45,603 nt of DNA. Origin: a bacterium. Lineage in GTDB: Bacteria > Chloroflexota > Chloroflexia > Chloroflexales > Kallotenuaceae. The stretch is from positions 1 through 45,603 of the forward strand of contig JADDQE010000014.1 of NCBI GenBank assembly GCA_016781525.1, written 5' to 3'. A model generated the notes under the pieces. The model did not search any database. It was not told where the DNA came from and worked only from the letters and a program-made list of their open reading frames with translations. The translations under genes and the position numbers were made by a program. Positions 1 to 8,233 of this stretch are shown here, piece after piece; position 1 is the first letter of the stretch; every line of letters starts with the position of its first letter.

Positions 1-272
1 CGTTTCGTTTACGGAACGGAGTAGTCACAACCGTGCGCTCAGTGAGCTGCCTGCATTGGGTGAACACTTCGAGCACCATTTGAAACACACATCGTTTCCA
101 TCGTCGTTTCTCACGCATCGAGGTTTTTACAGCGTTTATCCGAGGTCTATCTGTTAGCTCTATTAGCGCGGTTGGAAGGCCACCATATGACAGCGTGGCT
201 TTTATTACATTCGCCACGAATATCTACCTGCGGAAGAGCCAGGATTCAGGTGGCAGATCCATCAATAGTCAA
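1..272. other. Unassigned leader region at left edge
   Basis: No gene can be supported here. One frame on the plus strand is open from the window edge to a TAG at 155-157 (about 51 codons). It could be the tail of a gene outside the window, but I recognise nothing in it. The rest up to the promoter at 273-301 is stop-rich in the frames I read. Confidence 0.3.
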
Positions 273-301
273 TTGCGAGATAGTGACTGCGGTATTACAA
301 T
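273..301 (+). promoter_or_regulatory. Predicted sigma70-type promoter of the first sulfatase
   Basis: TTGCGA at 273-278 and TACAAT at 296-301 are separated by exactly 17 bp, matching 4/6 and 5/6 of the sigma70 -35 and -10 consensus. Transcription would start near 308, giving a leader of about 30 nt that contains a short inverted repeat (GCTAG, 4-nt loop, CTAGC; 311-324) and the AAAGG ribosome binding site before the ATG at 338. Prediction from sequence only. Confidence 0.45.
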
Positions 302-337
302 CGCCGGGCAGCTAGCTCACTAGCAAGAAAGGCGCAT

Positions 338-1807
338 ATGGCACGGCTACCTAACCTGCTGCTGATCATGGCTGATCAGCTTGTCCCCTTCTTGACTGGA
401 GCGTATGACCACCCGGTCGTCGCAACGCCGAACTTGAACTGGCTCGTGGAGCACGGCGTCCGCTTCGATGCCGCGTACACACCCTACCCGCTTTGTGCTC
501 CTGCACGCGCAGCCTTTATGACAGGCAGGTATGCCTCCGATCTCGGCTGCTACGATAACGCGGCTGTGCTGCATGCAGACGAGCCGACGATCGCGCATTA
601 TCTAACAAATGCTGGATACGACACAGCGCTGAGTGGGAAAATGCATTTCATCGGTCCCGATCAGTTGCACGGTTTTCGCCACCGGCTCACAACCGATGTG
701 TATCCTGCGAATATCGACTGGGTGCCAGCCACTGACGAACTTGGCAGGTTTCCTGCGGGCGGACATGCGCGCCTGTATGTTGCGCCAAATGTTGGCGTCC
801 GTCCGTGGACCAAGTTTCTGTCCTATGATGAGGAAACCCACTTCCGCGCATTGGAATATATCCGCGAGCGTGGACGAACAACACCGACCCAGCCGTTCTT
901 TCTCGTCGCGTCATACCACCATCCGCACGATCCGTTCCAGGTCACCCAGGAGCTGTGGGATCTGTATGAAGGCAAGGAGATCGCGGTCCCTAGCTTTCCC
1001 GCGCACCTGGTGGAGACATATTCGGCAATGGATCGCTGGGTTAACGAAGTTCATGAAACAGATAAAGTCGCCCTGGATGACCCGGACAATCTTTACCAAC
1101 TCCGCCGCTCCTATTATGGACTGGTGAGCTACATCGACCGGAACGTGGGCGAGTTAGTGGCGGCGCTTGCTCAGACCGGCCAACTTGACAACACGATCAT
1201 CGTCTTCACCAGCGATCACGGCGACATGCTAGCCGAGAAGCGCATGGTCCAGAAGCGCAGCTTCTACGAATGGTCGGCCCGCATCCCACTGATCGTCCGA
1301 TTTCCAGACGATCGCGCTGCCCAGCGCAAAGTACCAGAACCTGTGTCGCTGCTCGATCTTGTTCCAACCATACTCGATTGGGCGCAGGTTCGCGTGGAGC
1401 ACAGGTTGCCTACGGATGGCGCGAGCGCGAATGCACTGATTGAAGGCGCAGCGCAACCTGAGCGCACGATTTTTAGCGAATATCATGTCGAAAAGGTTCG
1501 CGCACCATGTTTTATGGTGCGGAAAGGCCGTTACAAATACATCTATATTCATGGGCATGGCAATCAATTGTTTGACCTGGAAGCCGACCCAGGTGAGTGG
1601 AATAATTTAGCCGGTCAATCAGAAATGCAGCAGGCTGAGCAAGAGCTGCACGAACTGATCATGTCACGTTTCGATCCTGACCGGATTGCCGCTGACGGAG
1701 CAGCAAGCGTTCGTAAGCGCATGGTGATTCGGCAAGCGCTGCACGAAAACAATACGCACTGGGATTATTTTCCATACTTTGATGCGACGAAGCAGTATGT
1801 ACGCTGA
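338..1807 (+). CDS. Choline-sulfatase-like sulfatase
   Basis: Type I sulfatase (alkaline-phosphatase superfamily, formylglycine-dependent) of 489 residues. The Cys-type signature LCAPARAAFMTGR places the catalytic Cys at residue 53, to be converted to formylglycine. The N-terminal LLLIMADQ and later FTSDHGDM supply expected metal ligands. Stretches such as YDNAA, GKMHFIGPDQLHGF and the C-terminal WDYFP resemble the choline-sulfatase (BetC) branch rather than arylsulfatase A. No signal peptide is visible, so it is probably cytoplasmic. It is preceded by AAAGG and a plausible promoter. No bet genes lie nearby, and the neighbours are glycan enzymes, so the substrate may be a sulfated sugar or small sulfate ester. 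Family assignment is firm; substrate is not. Confidence 0.9.
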   Translation: MARLPNLLLIMADQLVPFLTGAYDHPVVATPNLNWLVEHGVRFDAAYTPYPLCAPARAAFMTGRYASDLGCYDNAAVLHADEPTIAHYLTNAGYDTALSGKMHFIGPDQLHGFRHRLTTDVYPANIDWVPATDELGRFPAGGHARLYVAPNVGVRPWTKFLSYDEETHFRALEYIRERGRTTPTQPFFLVASYHHPHDPFQVTQELWDLYEGKEIAVPSFPAHLVETYSAMDRWVNEVHETDKVALDDPDNLYQLRRSYYGLVSYIDRNVGELVAALAQTGQLDNTIIVFTSDHGDMLAEKRMVQKRSFYEWSARIPLIVRFPDDRAAQRKVPEPVSLLDLVPTILDWAQVRVEHRLPTDGASANALIEGAAQPERTIFSEYHVEKVRAPCFMVRKGRYKYIYIHGHGNQLFDLEADPGEWNNLAGQSEMQQAEQELHELIMSRFDPDRIAADGAASVRKRMVIRQALHENNTHWDYFPYFDATKQYVR

Positions 1808-2007
1808 CGTCCCTGTCGTAGCGGTAACGGCATGAGTTGCAGGACGCAGGTCGGTAGGGCAGATGAGCCTGAGGGGAGCGAAACAGCGAGGAGCGTACCG
1901 GTACACTACCTAGCTGTGCGCGCGCACTGGCATCGGGACCACAGTCTGTTTTGCGGGTACTGCTGACGATCTGCACCCGTACACTGCCTTGATTGGAGTG
2001 AACCATA

Positions 2008-2934
2008 ATGCCCAACGATACATCTCGCCCCGCTTCGGCTGATCATCCTGTGCATCTGGATCATACGCGGCCGATGAGCGAGCGGGTACACGATCTCCTG
2101 GCGCGTCTTACGTTGGAAGAAAAAATTCAGTTGATGGGCGATAAAACGCCCGGTGTGCCGCGCATGGGCATTCCGGCCTACACCTACTGGAGCGAGGCGC
2201 TGCACGGGTTGCGCGCAGCGGTCGAGCTACAGTGTTTCCACAGGCGATCGGTTTGGCAGCCACCTGGGATGCTGAGCTCATCGAACGGGTGGCGTCCGCT
2301 ATTAGCAGCGAGGGCCGCGCCAAATACCATGCTGCGTTACGTCGAAGCGGGCACACCGACTACAATCAAGGGCTAACCTTTTGGTCGCCCAATGTCAATA
2401 TCTTCCGTGACCCCCGCTGGGGACGGGGTCAGGAAACCTGGGGTGAAGATCCGTATCTCAATTGACGTCCTGCTGGGTAATTACTACGGCCTGAACGATA
2501 CCATGACCACGTTTATCGAGGGGATCGTCGGCTCGGCTCCCGAAGGCGTGCGAATCAACTATCTACCGGGCTGCCACCTGGTCTATCCGAACCTCAACTC
2601 GAAAGACTGGTCGTTCGGCGAGGCACGTAGCGCTGATGTTACGATCGCATGTATGGGTTTGTCGCCGCAGATGGAAGGCGAGGAAGGCAGCGCGATTCTC
2701 AGCCCCGAAAACGGCGACAGATCGGATATTACGCTACCTGCGGTGCAAGTTGACTACCTAAAGCAACTCGCGGAGCGCAGCAACCGGATCGTGCTGGTGC
2801 TGACGGGTGGCAGTCCCATTGCCCTCGATGGACTAGAGGATTTGGTGCAGGCGATCGTATGGGTAGCGTATCCTGGCCGCGGCTTATCGTATCATTCGGG
2901 GCAGACAACCCAGCGCTACACGAAAATAGGCTGA
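2008..2934 (+). pseudogene. Broken GH3 beta-glycosidase (beta-glucosidase/xylosidase type)
   Basis: A good ribosome binding site (TTGGAGTG) precedes the ATG at 2008. The first about 75 codons are clearly GH3 ([22 protein letters not shown]). The reading then shifts: homology continues in another frame from about 2232 ([32 protein letters not shown]) to a TGA at 2463-2465. From about 2460 it resumes in the original frame at VLLGNYYG, which in intact GH3 enzymes lies some 250 or more residues after WGEDPY. The lost block contains the catalytic Asp. The C-terminal part continues (MEGEEGS, VLVLTGGSPIAL) and breaks off after VAYPG in unrelated residues ending at 2934. So there is a frameshift, an internal deletion and a 3' truncation, and no active enzyme can result. 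Confidence 0.85.
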
Positions 2935-2971
2935 ATGCCGGAACAAGGCCATAGTCGTTGGACTATGTGCC

Positions 2972-4504
2972 CTATTCTTCAATTCTGAGACGGAGACGTT
3001 GCTCAACTGGCGCGCCGACAGCCTCCATATGCTCGCGTACTATCATAGTCAGTCGTGCTACAAGGTCGGCGCGCTCCGTCGCAACATTATGCTCCTGCCC
3101 GGAATCCTCAGAATTGTTAAAAAGCAGATCGGGGCGTGGCGTACGTGGGACGCGGGGCTGGTTCACAGATGTAGGCGTCTTCCACACTTGCATGTCGACT
3201 CCTGGTAGAAAATACCCGGCTTCCAGCTTTGGATAGCGGGATGGACGTTCCGCGCGCATCCACAAGCTGCGACCCAACACTTGATCAACCTGATGAGTGT
3301 ATGCATAGGGTTGTGCGGCATGCCCGTCATGATCGCGGAGGAGCGTCCAATCGCCCGCCGTGATGCCGATCGACTGATTGTTATAGCCGTACAGCACATG
3401 GTCACGGTGTGTGTGACGCTCCCCCAGCAACACAGGTACAAAGCTTCGGCTGTGGATATTGCGCGTTTCAGGTAAGGGTACGCCCAGCAGATCCAAAACA
3501 GTTGCATATAAGTCCACCGTTTGCGTTAAGGCGTCCGTGTCATCACCGTGCGGTCGGGCATATGGGTGCCAGACCAGCAGCGGAATATGGCACAGCGTGT
3601 GATAGAGCGGCGCATCCGGCTTGCCGATCCACCCGTGTTCACCGAGATAGTGTCCATGGTCGGTGGTCATAATGACGCAGGTTCGCTCCCACAGTCGGTA
3701 TTTGTCAAGGCGATCGAAGACGCGCGCCAGCCATGTATCCACCATCGTGAGCTTACCGGCGAATTGCGCCTGCACCCACGCTAGCTCGTCTGCCGAAATT
3801 GCTGCGGCGCCTTCATCGACACGGCCATAGCGCGGCCACGGGCTGTACCGGCGATAGTCGTCGTCCGTGTACAGCGAGCGATACGGCTCAGGAATATGAA
3901 ACGGCTCATGTACATCGAAGCAGTCGACGTGGAGGAAAAACTGCGGCTGGTTCCAGTTGCGATCAAGCCAATCGCTTGTAGCCTGCATGACGCGTGGCCC
4001 GAAGAACTCAGCTTCCTCGACCATCCCCTGTGCGTTGCGGAGATAGATGTGCGCCGCATCGCCCATGCGAGCAACCATCTGGTGCGCCCAATCGGGTATC
4101 ACAGCCACCGGATCGGTACGCCAGTTATCGTATTCGTGCCCCCGGATGAAGGTGTAACCGGCATAGTCGTAGGGGTAACTATGGCTGCCCCATTCAAAGA
4201 GATGGTAGTGATCAGTGATGAGGTTGGTTGTGATGCCATTTCGACCGGCGAGGTAGGCAATTGTTTGATCCCATGGTTCCAGTGGTCCCCACCCACGCCA
4301 CCACAGTTCTTCAGTTCCGGTCCAAATCTCGCGCCGAGCGGGCATGCACGGCAACGACCCCGTATAGTGCTGCTTGAACACCGTGGCTTGCCGGGCAAAG
4401 GCTGCCAAATTTGGAGCATAAGACGTAGTGCTGCCGTACATGGGCAAAAAATGGCGGTTGAGCGAGTCGATCTGGATCAGAATGACGTTGAGTGCATCGG
4501 GCAT
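2972..4504 (-). CDS. Sulfatase (type I, Cys-type)
   Basis: A 510-residue sulfatase-family protein. The N-terminal NVILIQIDSLNR carries an expected metal-binding Asp. PCMPARREIWTGT is the C-x-P-x-R modification motif with Cys53. The distal metal site is seen in MTTDHGHYLGEHG. Length is normal for the family and no signal peptide is visible. The start is supported by AAGGA eight bases upstream of the ATG. It is convergent with the GH3 wreck and divergent from the regulator stump that begins about 30 bp away. It differs clearly from the other two sulfatases in the window, so it probably has its own substrate. The long region after the core, with many aromatic and basic residues, is typical of sulfatases acting on carbohydrate sulfates, but I cannot name the substrate. 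Confidence 0.88.
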   Translation of the reverse strand: MPDALNVILIQIDSLNRHFLPMYGSTTSYAPNLAAFARQATVFKQHYTGSLPCMPARREIWTGTEELWWRGWGPLEPWDQTIAYLAGRNGITTNLITDHYHLFEWGSHSYPYDYAGYTFIRGHEYDNWRTDPVAVIPDWAHQMVARMGDAAHIYLRNAQGMVEEAEFFGPRVMQATSDWLDRNWNQPQFFLHVDCFDVHEPFHIPEPYRSLYTDDDYRRYSPWPRYGRVDEGAAAISADELAWVQAQFAGKLTMVDTWLARVFDRLDKYRLWERTCVIMTTDHGHYLGEHGWIGKPDAPLYHTLCHIPLLVWHPYARPHGDDTDALTQTVDLYATVLDLLGVPLPETRNIHSRSFVPVLLGERHTHRDHVLYGYNNQSIGITAGDWTLLRDHDGHAAQPYAYTHQVDQVLGRSLWMRAERPSRYPKLEAGYFLPGVDMQVWKTPTSVNQPRVPRTPRPDLLFNNSEDSGQEHNVATERADLVARLTMIVREHMEAVGAPVEQRLRLRIEE

Positions 4505-4534
4505 ACGCAGTTTCCTTCACGACTATTCAGTCAC

Positions 4535-5013
4535 CTACATAGCTTCGTGCATTCGTTCTTGTGCGCTTGCAAAACGATATCGGGGCAGCAATGAGCGTGG
4601 GTTTAGGCCGTTACCACGCAGGCTTGCATGGCCTCGCACGGTCATACCAGGATGCACGAGTAGCCCTTTCACTCGGCCGGCGCATTCACGGGCATAGCAA
4701 CGTCCATTGTTTGGATGAACTGGGACTCGCGGCGTTTGTCGGGGTCGCCGATGAACAGACAAAGATCGAGCTTGCGACTCACCTGCTGAGTCCACTTAGC
4801 CATGCTCCCGAGCTGCTTGAACCCTTGGAAGTATTCTTTGCCCGAAACTGCCTACCATCTGTGACTGCGCGGCAACTTTCGATGCATCGCAATACCTTGA
4901 GTCATAGGCTGGATAACATTACTCCGCTTACTGGCTTGGACCCTCGCCGGTTCGACGCTGCTGTGCAAATTCGCCTCGCCCCGCTTCTACGCGAGTTTGG
5001 CAAAAGCACGTAA
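4535..5013 (+). pseudogene. C-terminal stump of a CdaR/PucR-type transcription regulator
   Basis: The open frame encodes about 150 residues that match only the last part of CdaR/PucR-type regulators. First comes the end of the GGDEF-like domain (VGLGRYHAGLHGLARSYQDA), then the C-terminal helix-turn-helix (SVTARQLSMHRNTLSHRLDN and the GLDPRRFDAAVQIRLA segment). Full-length members have 300-500 residues with an N-terminal sensor domain; here an in-frame TAG just upstream of 4535 and the divergent sulfatase leave no room for it. A GTG at 4561 or ATG at 4591 could still start a DNA-binding fragment, so residual regulatory activity is possible but unproven. It may be the former regulator of the sugar genes in this flank. 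Confidence 0.75.
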
Positions 5014-5051
5014 TTGTGCATCTGCACAATTATTGGCCCTTGTAATACAAT
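5013..5051 (+). promoter_or_regulatory. Predicted promoter with overlapping palindromic operator
   Basis: TGCACA (5023-5028) and TACAAT (5046-5051) are 17 bp apart, 4/6 and 5/6 matches to sigma70 boxes. The perfect 8-bp inverted repeat ATTGTGCATCTGCACAAT (5013-5030, 2-bp centre) covers the -35 box. A third half-site TGCACAAT recurs at 5066-5073, and another small palindrome TTGTAATACAA (5040-5050) covers the -10. This arrangement is what a repressor site looks like. The promoter would drive the small ribbon-helix-helix gene. The palindrome also overlaps the stop codon of the regulator stump and could act as a weak terminator hairpin. Confidence 0.4.
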
Positions 5052-5110
5052 CTACAGTGTTCGATTGCACAATGCTTTTCCTTCCACCGACGGTACAATC
5101 TGGAGGAGGT

Positions 5111-5170
5111 ATGGGCTTTGTGTGCTCGTGCCTCGTTTTTAATGATCTGGTACGCGTTGTACCAGGATAG
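5111..5170 (+). CDS. Possible 19-codon leader ORF
   Basis: GGAGGAGG lies directly before an ATG at 5111 that opens a 19-codon frame, MGFVCSCLVFNDLVRVVPG, ending with TAG at 5168-5170, 15 bases before the next start. The ribosome binding site is strong but close to the ATG. It might couple translation to the ribbon-helix-helix gene, or be chance. No homologue is known to me. Confidence 0.2.
   Translation: MGFVCSCLVFNDLVRVVPG
5147..5165 (+). promoter_or_regulatory. Inverted repeat before the ribbon-helix-helix gene
   Basis: CTGGTACGCGTTGTACCAG is a perfect 7-bp inverted repeat with a 5-bp centre, ending 20 bp before the ATG at 5186. Small ribbon-helix-helix proteins usually repress their own genes through such dyads, so this is a candidate operator. 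It could equally act as an RNA hairpin near the ribosome binding site. Confidence 0.35.
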
Positions 5171-5185
5171 AATAAGGAAGTTGCT

Positions 5186-5383
5186 ATGAAACGCACGACT
5201 ATTTTCTTGGGAGACGCCGATCGTAGGGCGATCCAGGCGATCAAGGATCGCTTTGGTATATCGAGTGATAGCGATGCGATCCGCCTCGCACTGCGTGTCA
5301 TTGCCGGCGTTCCCCACCCAGAGTTCCTGTTGCTGCCGAGTGCTGAAACAATTTCTGTGCAGGAGCAGGAACAAGTAGCATAG
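5186..5383 (+). CDS. Small ribbon-helix-helix (CopG/Arc-like) DNA-binding protein
   Basis: A 65-residue protein. Its first 45 residues fit the ribbon-helix-helix fold: a short N-terminal strand MKRTTIFLG, then helix A around DADRRAIQAIKDRFG, a turn with SSDSDAIRLALRVI as helix B, and a short C-terminal tail. Such dimers bind DNA through the N-terminal strand and often act as antitoxins or autorepressors. AAGGA seven bases before the ATG supports the start. No toxin-like partner gene follows (the next gene is a convergent sugar isomerase), so it is more likely a solitary regulator. Two palindromic elements upstream (5013-5030, 5147-5165) are candidate sites. Function beyond DNA binding is not known. 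Confidence 0.65.
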   Translation: MKRTTIFLGDADRRAIQAIKDRFGISSDSDAIRLALRVIAGVPHPEFLLLPSAETISVQEQEQVA

Positions 5384-5556
5384 GTCTTTATTCTGAAGGC
5401 AAACCTCGGCAGGACACGCTAACAGCCGCAAGCAATCCCCTGATGTACCGTCGTACTACGAGCTCCATAGATACTGTCGTGCGATGAAGCCGCCGGTTTA
5501 GCGGGCAGGCTTGCGGATTCACTGCTGCGCTCCGCTAACGAGCGCTTCCGCGCACG

Positions 5557-6165
5557 TCAACGACCTACTCCGAACAGTTCTTGTTCGATCATATCACACA
5601 GCCAGTGTCCGGCGATCATATAGACTTCCTGGATCAAGAAGGACTGCTGCGCCGGGACGACCAGGGCCAGGTCGCATAACGGCAATACCGTCCCGCCATC
5701 GCGCCCAAGCAGACCCAACACCGGGCATCCTTTTTGCCGGGCGACTTCCGCCGCTTTCACAATGTTCGGCGATGTTCCGCTGGTCGTTAACACCATCAGC
5801 ACGTCACCCGTTTGCAGATGGGCCGCTGCCTGGCGCGCGAAAATGTCCTCATAGGCGTAATCATTGGCGATCGCGGTAATGATCGAGGTGTCGGTATGCA
5901 GCGCCAGGGCGGGCAGCGCCGGACGATCGATTAGATAGCGGCCCACGAGTTCGGCTGCCAGATGCTGGGCGTCGGCAGCGCTCCCACCGTTGCCGCAAAA
6001 GATCACTTTGTTGCCGCGCCGGTAGCACGCGACTAATCGCTCCGCCATGCGTGCAAGCACCGGCATCTGCTCGTCCATCACCTGCTGCACAAGGGCCGCG
6101 TGCCGCGCGAACTGATCACGCGCCCGCTGCTCATAGTTCGTCGTGGTAGTTGATTGAACGCTCAT
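5557..6165 (-). CDS. gmhA: SIS-domain phosphosugar isomerase, GmhA-like
   Basis: A 202-residue single SIS-domain protein. CGNGGSAADAQHLAAE (residues 57-72) contains the His and Glu that bind zinc in sedoheptulose-7-phosphate isomerase (GmhA). TTSGTSPN binds the phosphate, and SFLIQEVYMIAGH near the C-terminus provides the second Gln/His pair. The frame is open 21 codons further upstream, but AGGAGAG just before the ATG at 6165 fixes that start. In many bacteria GmhA makes heptose precursors for LPS or S-layer glycans. No other heptose gene is here, so it may act on another phosphosugar of the nearby catabolic genes. Family assignment strong, exact substrate inferred. Confidence 0.85.
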   Translation of the reverse strand: MSVQSTTTTNYEQRARDQFARHAALVQQVMDEQMPVLARMAERLVACYRRGNKVIFCGNGGSAADAQHLAAELVGRYLIDRPALPALALHTDTSIITAIANDYAYEDIFARQAAAHLQTGDVLMVLTTSGTSPNIVKAAEVARQKGCPVLGLLGRDGGTVLPLCDLALVVPAQQSFLIQEVYMIAGHWLCDMIEQELFGVGR

Positions 6166-6299
6166 ACTCTCTCCTGCAATCGTGCCAACATGATCCGTTG
6201 CGCCCGACAATGTGTGGCGCAACAGCATACGTAGATTGTACTAGGTCAGTGCGCTTTGCGCGTGGCAAACGCTCGGCTAGCGCTCTGCCAGGCGCATTA

Positions 6300-6821
6300 C
6301 AGAAAGGGCCAGGGGCACTGTTCATCATCTACTCGAACCCGATGGCGATGAATACTTGGGCCTGCAATACATATGGCGGCATACGCACGCTCGGGCTGTG
6401 TCACGGTGTGCAAGGCGCACGCCGACAGATCGCGGAGTGCATCCAGCTGTGGGCCAGGAAAAATAACCTGATTTGCCCGCATGAAACCGTTGATCGACGC
6501 GACGTCGATGTGATCGCAGTGGGTATCAATCATCAAACGTGGTTCATTCAGGTGTGCTGGCGCAGCGAGGATATGCCGCCGCATATGCTGGAAATGTTTG
6601 AAGCGCATCCATCATTCGTGCAAACGGAGAAAGTACGCATCGACGTGCTGCGGTGTTTCGGCTACTACAGCACCAAATCAAACGGTCATTTGTCAGAGTA
6701 TCTGCCCTGGTATCGCAAGCGGCTGCACGAAGTTCCGCAAAGGATCGATCTGACGAGCTGAATTCACGGCGAAACGGACGGCTACCTGCGTGTTTGCACG
6801 GACCGGAATCGACCGAGCTAA
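6300..6821 (+). pseudogene. Fragment of a GH4 glycosidase (alpha-galacturonidase-like) with nonsense codon
   Basis: From about 6300 the frame reads GALFIIYSNPMAMNTWACN, then LCHGVQG and GINHQTWFIQ, the hallmarks of the GH4 family (NAD- and metal-dependent; Cys and His metal ligands). It is nearest the LplD/alpha-galacturonidase type. The N-terminal NAD-binding half (roughly 150-180 residues) is absent. At 6759-6761 there is a TGA where relatives usually have Trp; reading through, the same frame continues with homologous residues (IHGETDGYLRVCTDRN) to TAA at 6819-6821. So the gene is 5'-truncated, carries a Trp-to-stop mutation and is also cut at the 3' end. It is a relic of a former uronide-degradation gene. 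Confidence 0.8.
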
Positions 6822-6834
6822 CGGCTGGTGTGTG

Positions 6835-6869
6835 TCAAGGGCACCCGCGCTGCGAGCAGGTGCCCTTGA
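6835..6869 (-). terminator. Strong hairpin after the small acidic gene
   Basis: A perfect 11-bp inverted repeat (TCAAGGGCACC / GGTGCCCTTGA) with a 13-nt loop begins 4 bp beyond the stop codon of the minus-strand gene at 6873. It sits between that gene and the convergent GH4 relic. A clear U-run is missing on both strands, so it may be a factor-dependent or bidirectional terminator, or an mRNA 3'-end stabiliser. It probably marks the end of the transporter transcript. Confidence 0.55.
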
Positions 6870-6872
6870 AAA

Positions 6873-7109
6873 TTACGGCTCGCGTTCTTCCTGGTTATCC
6901 TTCTCCGTTTCTTCAGCTAGTGCTGCGGCGCCAATAACAGGGCTAGTCTCGGTAGCAGTGCCCGGTGCAACATCTGCCGGGTTGAATGCTCCGGCGGTTG
7001 TTGGGACCACAGCTACACCCGTAGTAGAGTGGTCATGTTGAGGAAGTTGTTGCGGCGCATAAATTTCTTCCTGCTCATCGGCGTTCTGGAAGAGCGGCGT
7101 ATCGCTCAT
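6873..7109 (-). CDS. Small acidic low-complexity protein, unknown function
   Basis: A 78-residue protein rich in Ala, Glu, Thr, Pro and Val, with an acidic start (FQNADEQEEIYAPQQ) and an acidic tail (EETEKDNQEERE). It has no membrane segment, signal peptide or domain that I recognise; it is probably disordered. AAGGAG at proper distance from the ATG and the hairpin just after the stop codon argue for a real gene. It is the last gene of the sugar ABC transporter group, about 100 bp after the permease. A role linked to transport would be a guess. Confidence 0.5.
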   Translation of the reverse strand: MSDTPLFQNADEQEEIYAPQQLPQHDHSTTGVAVVPTTAGAFNPADVAPGTATETSPVIGAAALAEETEKDNQEEREP

Positions 7110-7210
7110 GGGTTACACTCCTTTACGGCTGGTGCTCTATAGCGACTGCATAGACTAATGCTGCCCGTTCCCTGAATTGCCCCAGCTCTTAGCAAGCAGA
7201 TGCGGCTTGA

Positions 7211-8131
7211 CTATCCCTTCAGACTACCGGAAATCTGAATGCCTTCAATAAAGTAGCGTTGAAACATGAGAAAGATGATGATGACGGGCAACATAACGAC
7301 CAAGCTCGCCGCCATCAATTCATTCCAAGCCGGCAGGCCGCCCGCAGCTGCCTCAAACTGGCGCAGACCGAGCTGGAGCGTGTACTTATTTTCGCTCTGT
7401 AGGTAGAGCAGCGGACCCATGAAATCTTCCCAGGCCGCTTGAAAGGTGAAGATCGCGATCACAGCCATAACCGGCTTCACCAGAGGCACAATAATTTCCC
7501 ACCAGATCCGGAATTCAGACGCGCCATCGATGGTCGCCGCCTCCGACAGCTCCATTGGAATGCCGCGCATTTGCTGGCGCATCAGAAAGATAAAAAACGC
7601 ATCGCCGGTGAAGGCTGGCACGGTGAGCGGCAAAAAGGTGTTGATCCAGTTCTGCGAGCCTTGGAAGCCAAAGGCCGGCAACTTGGCGAACACAATGAAG
7701 GAGGGGATCATGGTGACAACGCTCGGGATCATCATGGTTGCCAACACCAGGGAGAAAAGGAGATCGCGACCCCGCCAGCGTAAGCGTGCAAAGGCATACG
7801 CCACCAGAGCCGTCGAAAGAACTTTGCCGAACACAGCGATCAGCGTGATCAGCAGCGTGTTCCATGTCCAACGAATCCATTGCGGAAACCGATCAAACGC
7901 GAAAAAGGCTGTATAGTAGGCCTCAAACGTCGGCTCCTCTGGCCAGAAGTTTGAACCAACCAGTTCCCATGGCGCCTTAAGGGATGTTGCCAGCATCCAC
8001 AAAAATGGAATAATCCAGGTGACACTGACAAGGGATAGAACAATGAAAGCGACGATCTGGCCGGTCGATAGGCGCGGCAACCTAAATCGCCGCGTCGGCT
8101 GCACTCGCTCAGGTTTTGCTATTGTTGCCAT
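7211..8131 (-). CDS. Sugar ABC transporter permease, MalG type
   Basis: A 306-residue inner-membrane permease of the carbohydrate uptake (CUT1) family. An N-terminal cytoplasmic segment is followed by about six hydrophobic helices, beginning with IVAFIVLSLVSVTWIIPFLW. The EAA loop that contacts the ATPase reads EAATIDGASEFRIWWEIIVP. GAGGAGG before the ATG at 8131 selects this start over one 32 codons upstream. It follows the MalF-type permease by about 100 bp and acts with it and the binding lipoprotein to import sugars or oligosaccharides. No ATP-binding subunit is encoded in the window; CUT1 systems often share one made elsewhere. Confidence 0.92.
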   Translation of the reverse strand: MATIAKPERVQPTRRFRLPRLSTGQIVAFIVLSLVSVTWIIPFLWMLATSLKAPWELVGSNFWPEEPTFEAYYTAFFAFDRFPQWIRWTWNTLLITLIAVFGKVLSTALVAYAFARLRWRGRDLLFSLVLATMMIPSVVTMIPSFIVFAKLPAFGFQGSQNWINTFLPLTVPAFTGDAFFIFLMRQQMRGIPMELSEAATIDGASEFRIWWEIIVPLVKPVMAVIAIFTFQAAWEDFMGPLLYLQSENKYTLQLGLRQFEAAAGGLPAWNELMAASLVVMLPVIIIFLMFQRYFIEGIQISGSLKG

Positions 8132-8233
8132 AGAAGCCTCCTCGGGCAGACACCGGTAGCGATGAGGTTGGTCGTTTGCCGCCTGAATCAGAACAACGGC
8201 GCCTTGCTGCCAACCCAAGGCGCGCATGAGCGA

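Noticed and set aside
633-1127. 164-codon plus-strand frame inside the first sulfatase
   Set aside because: It lies out of frame within a clear sulfatase gene and has no domain; it is a shadow of the real coding frame.
1895-1904. Palindrome GTACCGGTAC in the 200-bp gap after the first sulfatase
   Set aside because: A single 10-bp palindrome with no second copy nearby and no promoter context; too little to call a site.
3896-4594. 232-codon plus-strand frame opposite the second sulfatase
   Set aside because: Antisense to a well-supported gene with intact active-site motifs; composition is that of a reverse-complement shadow.
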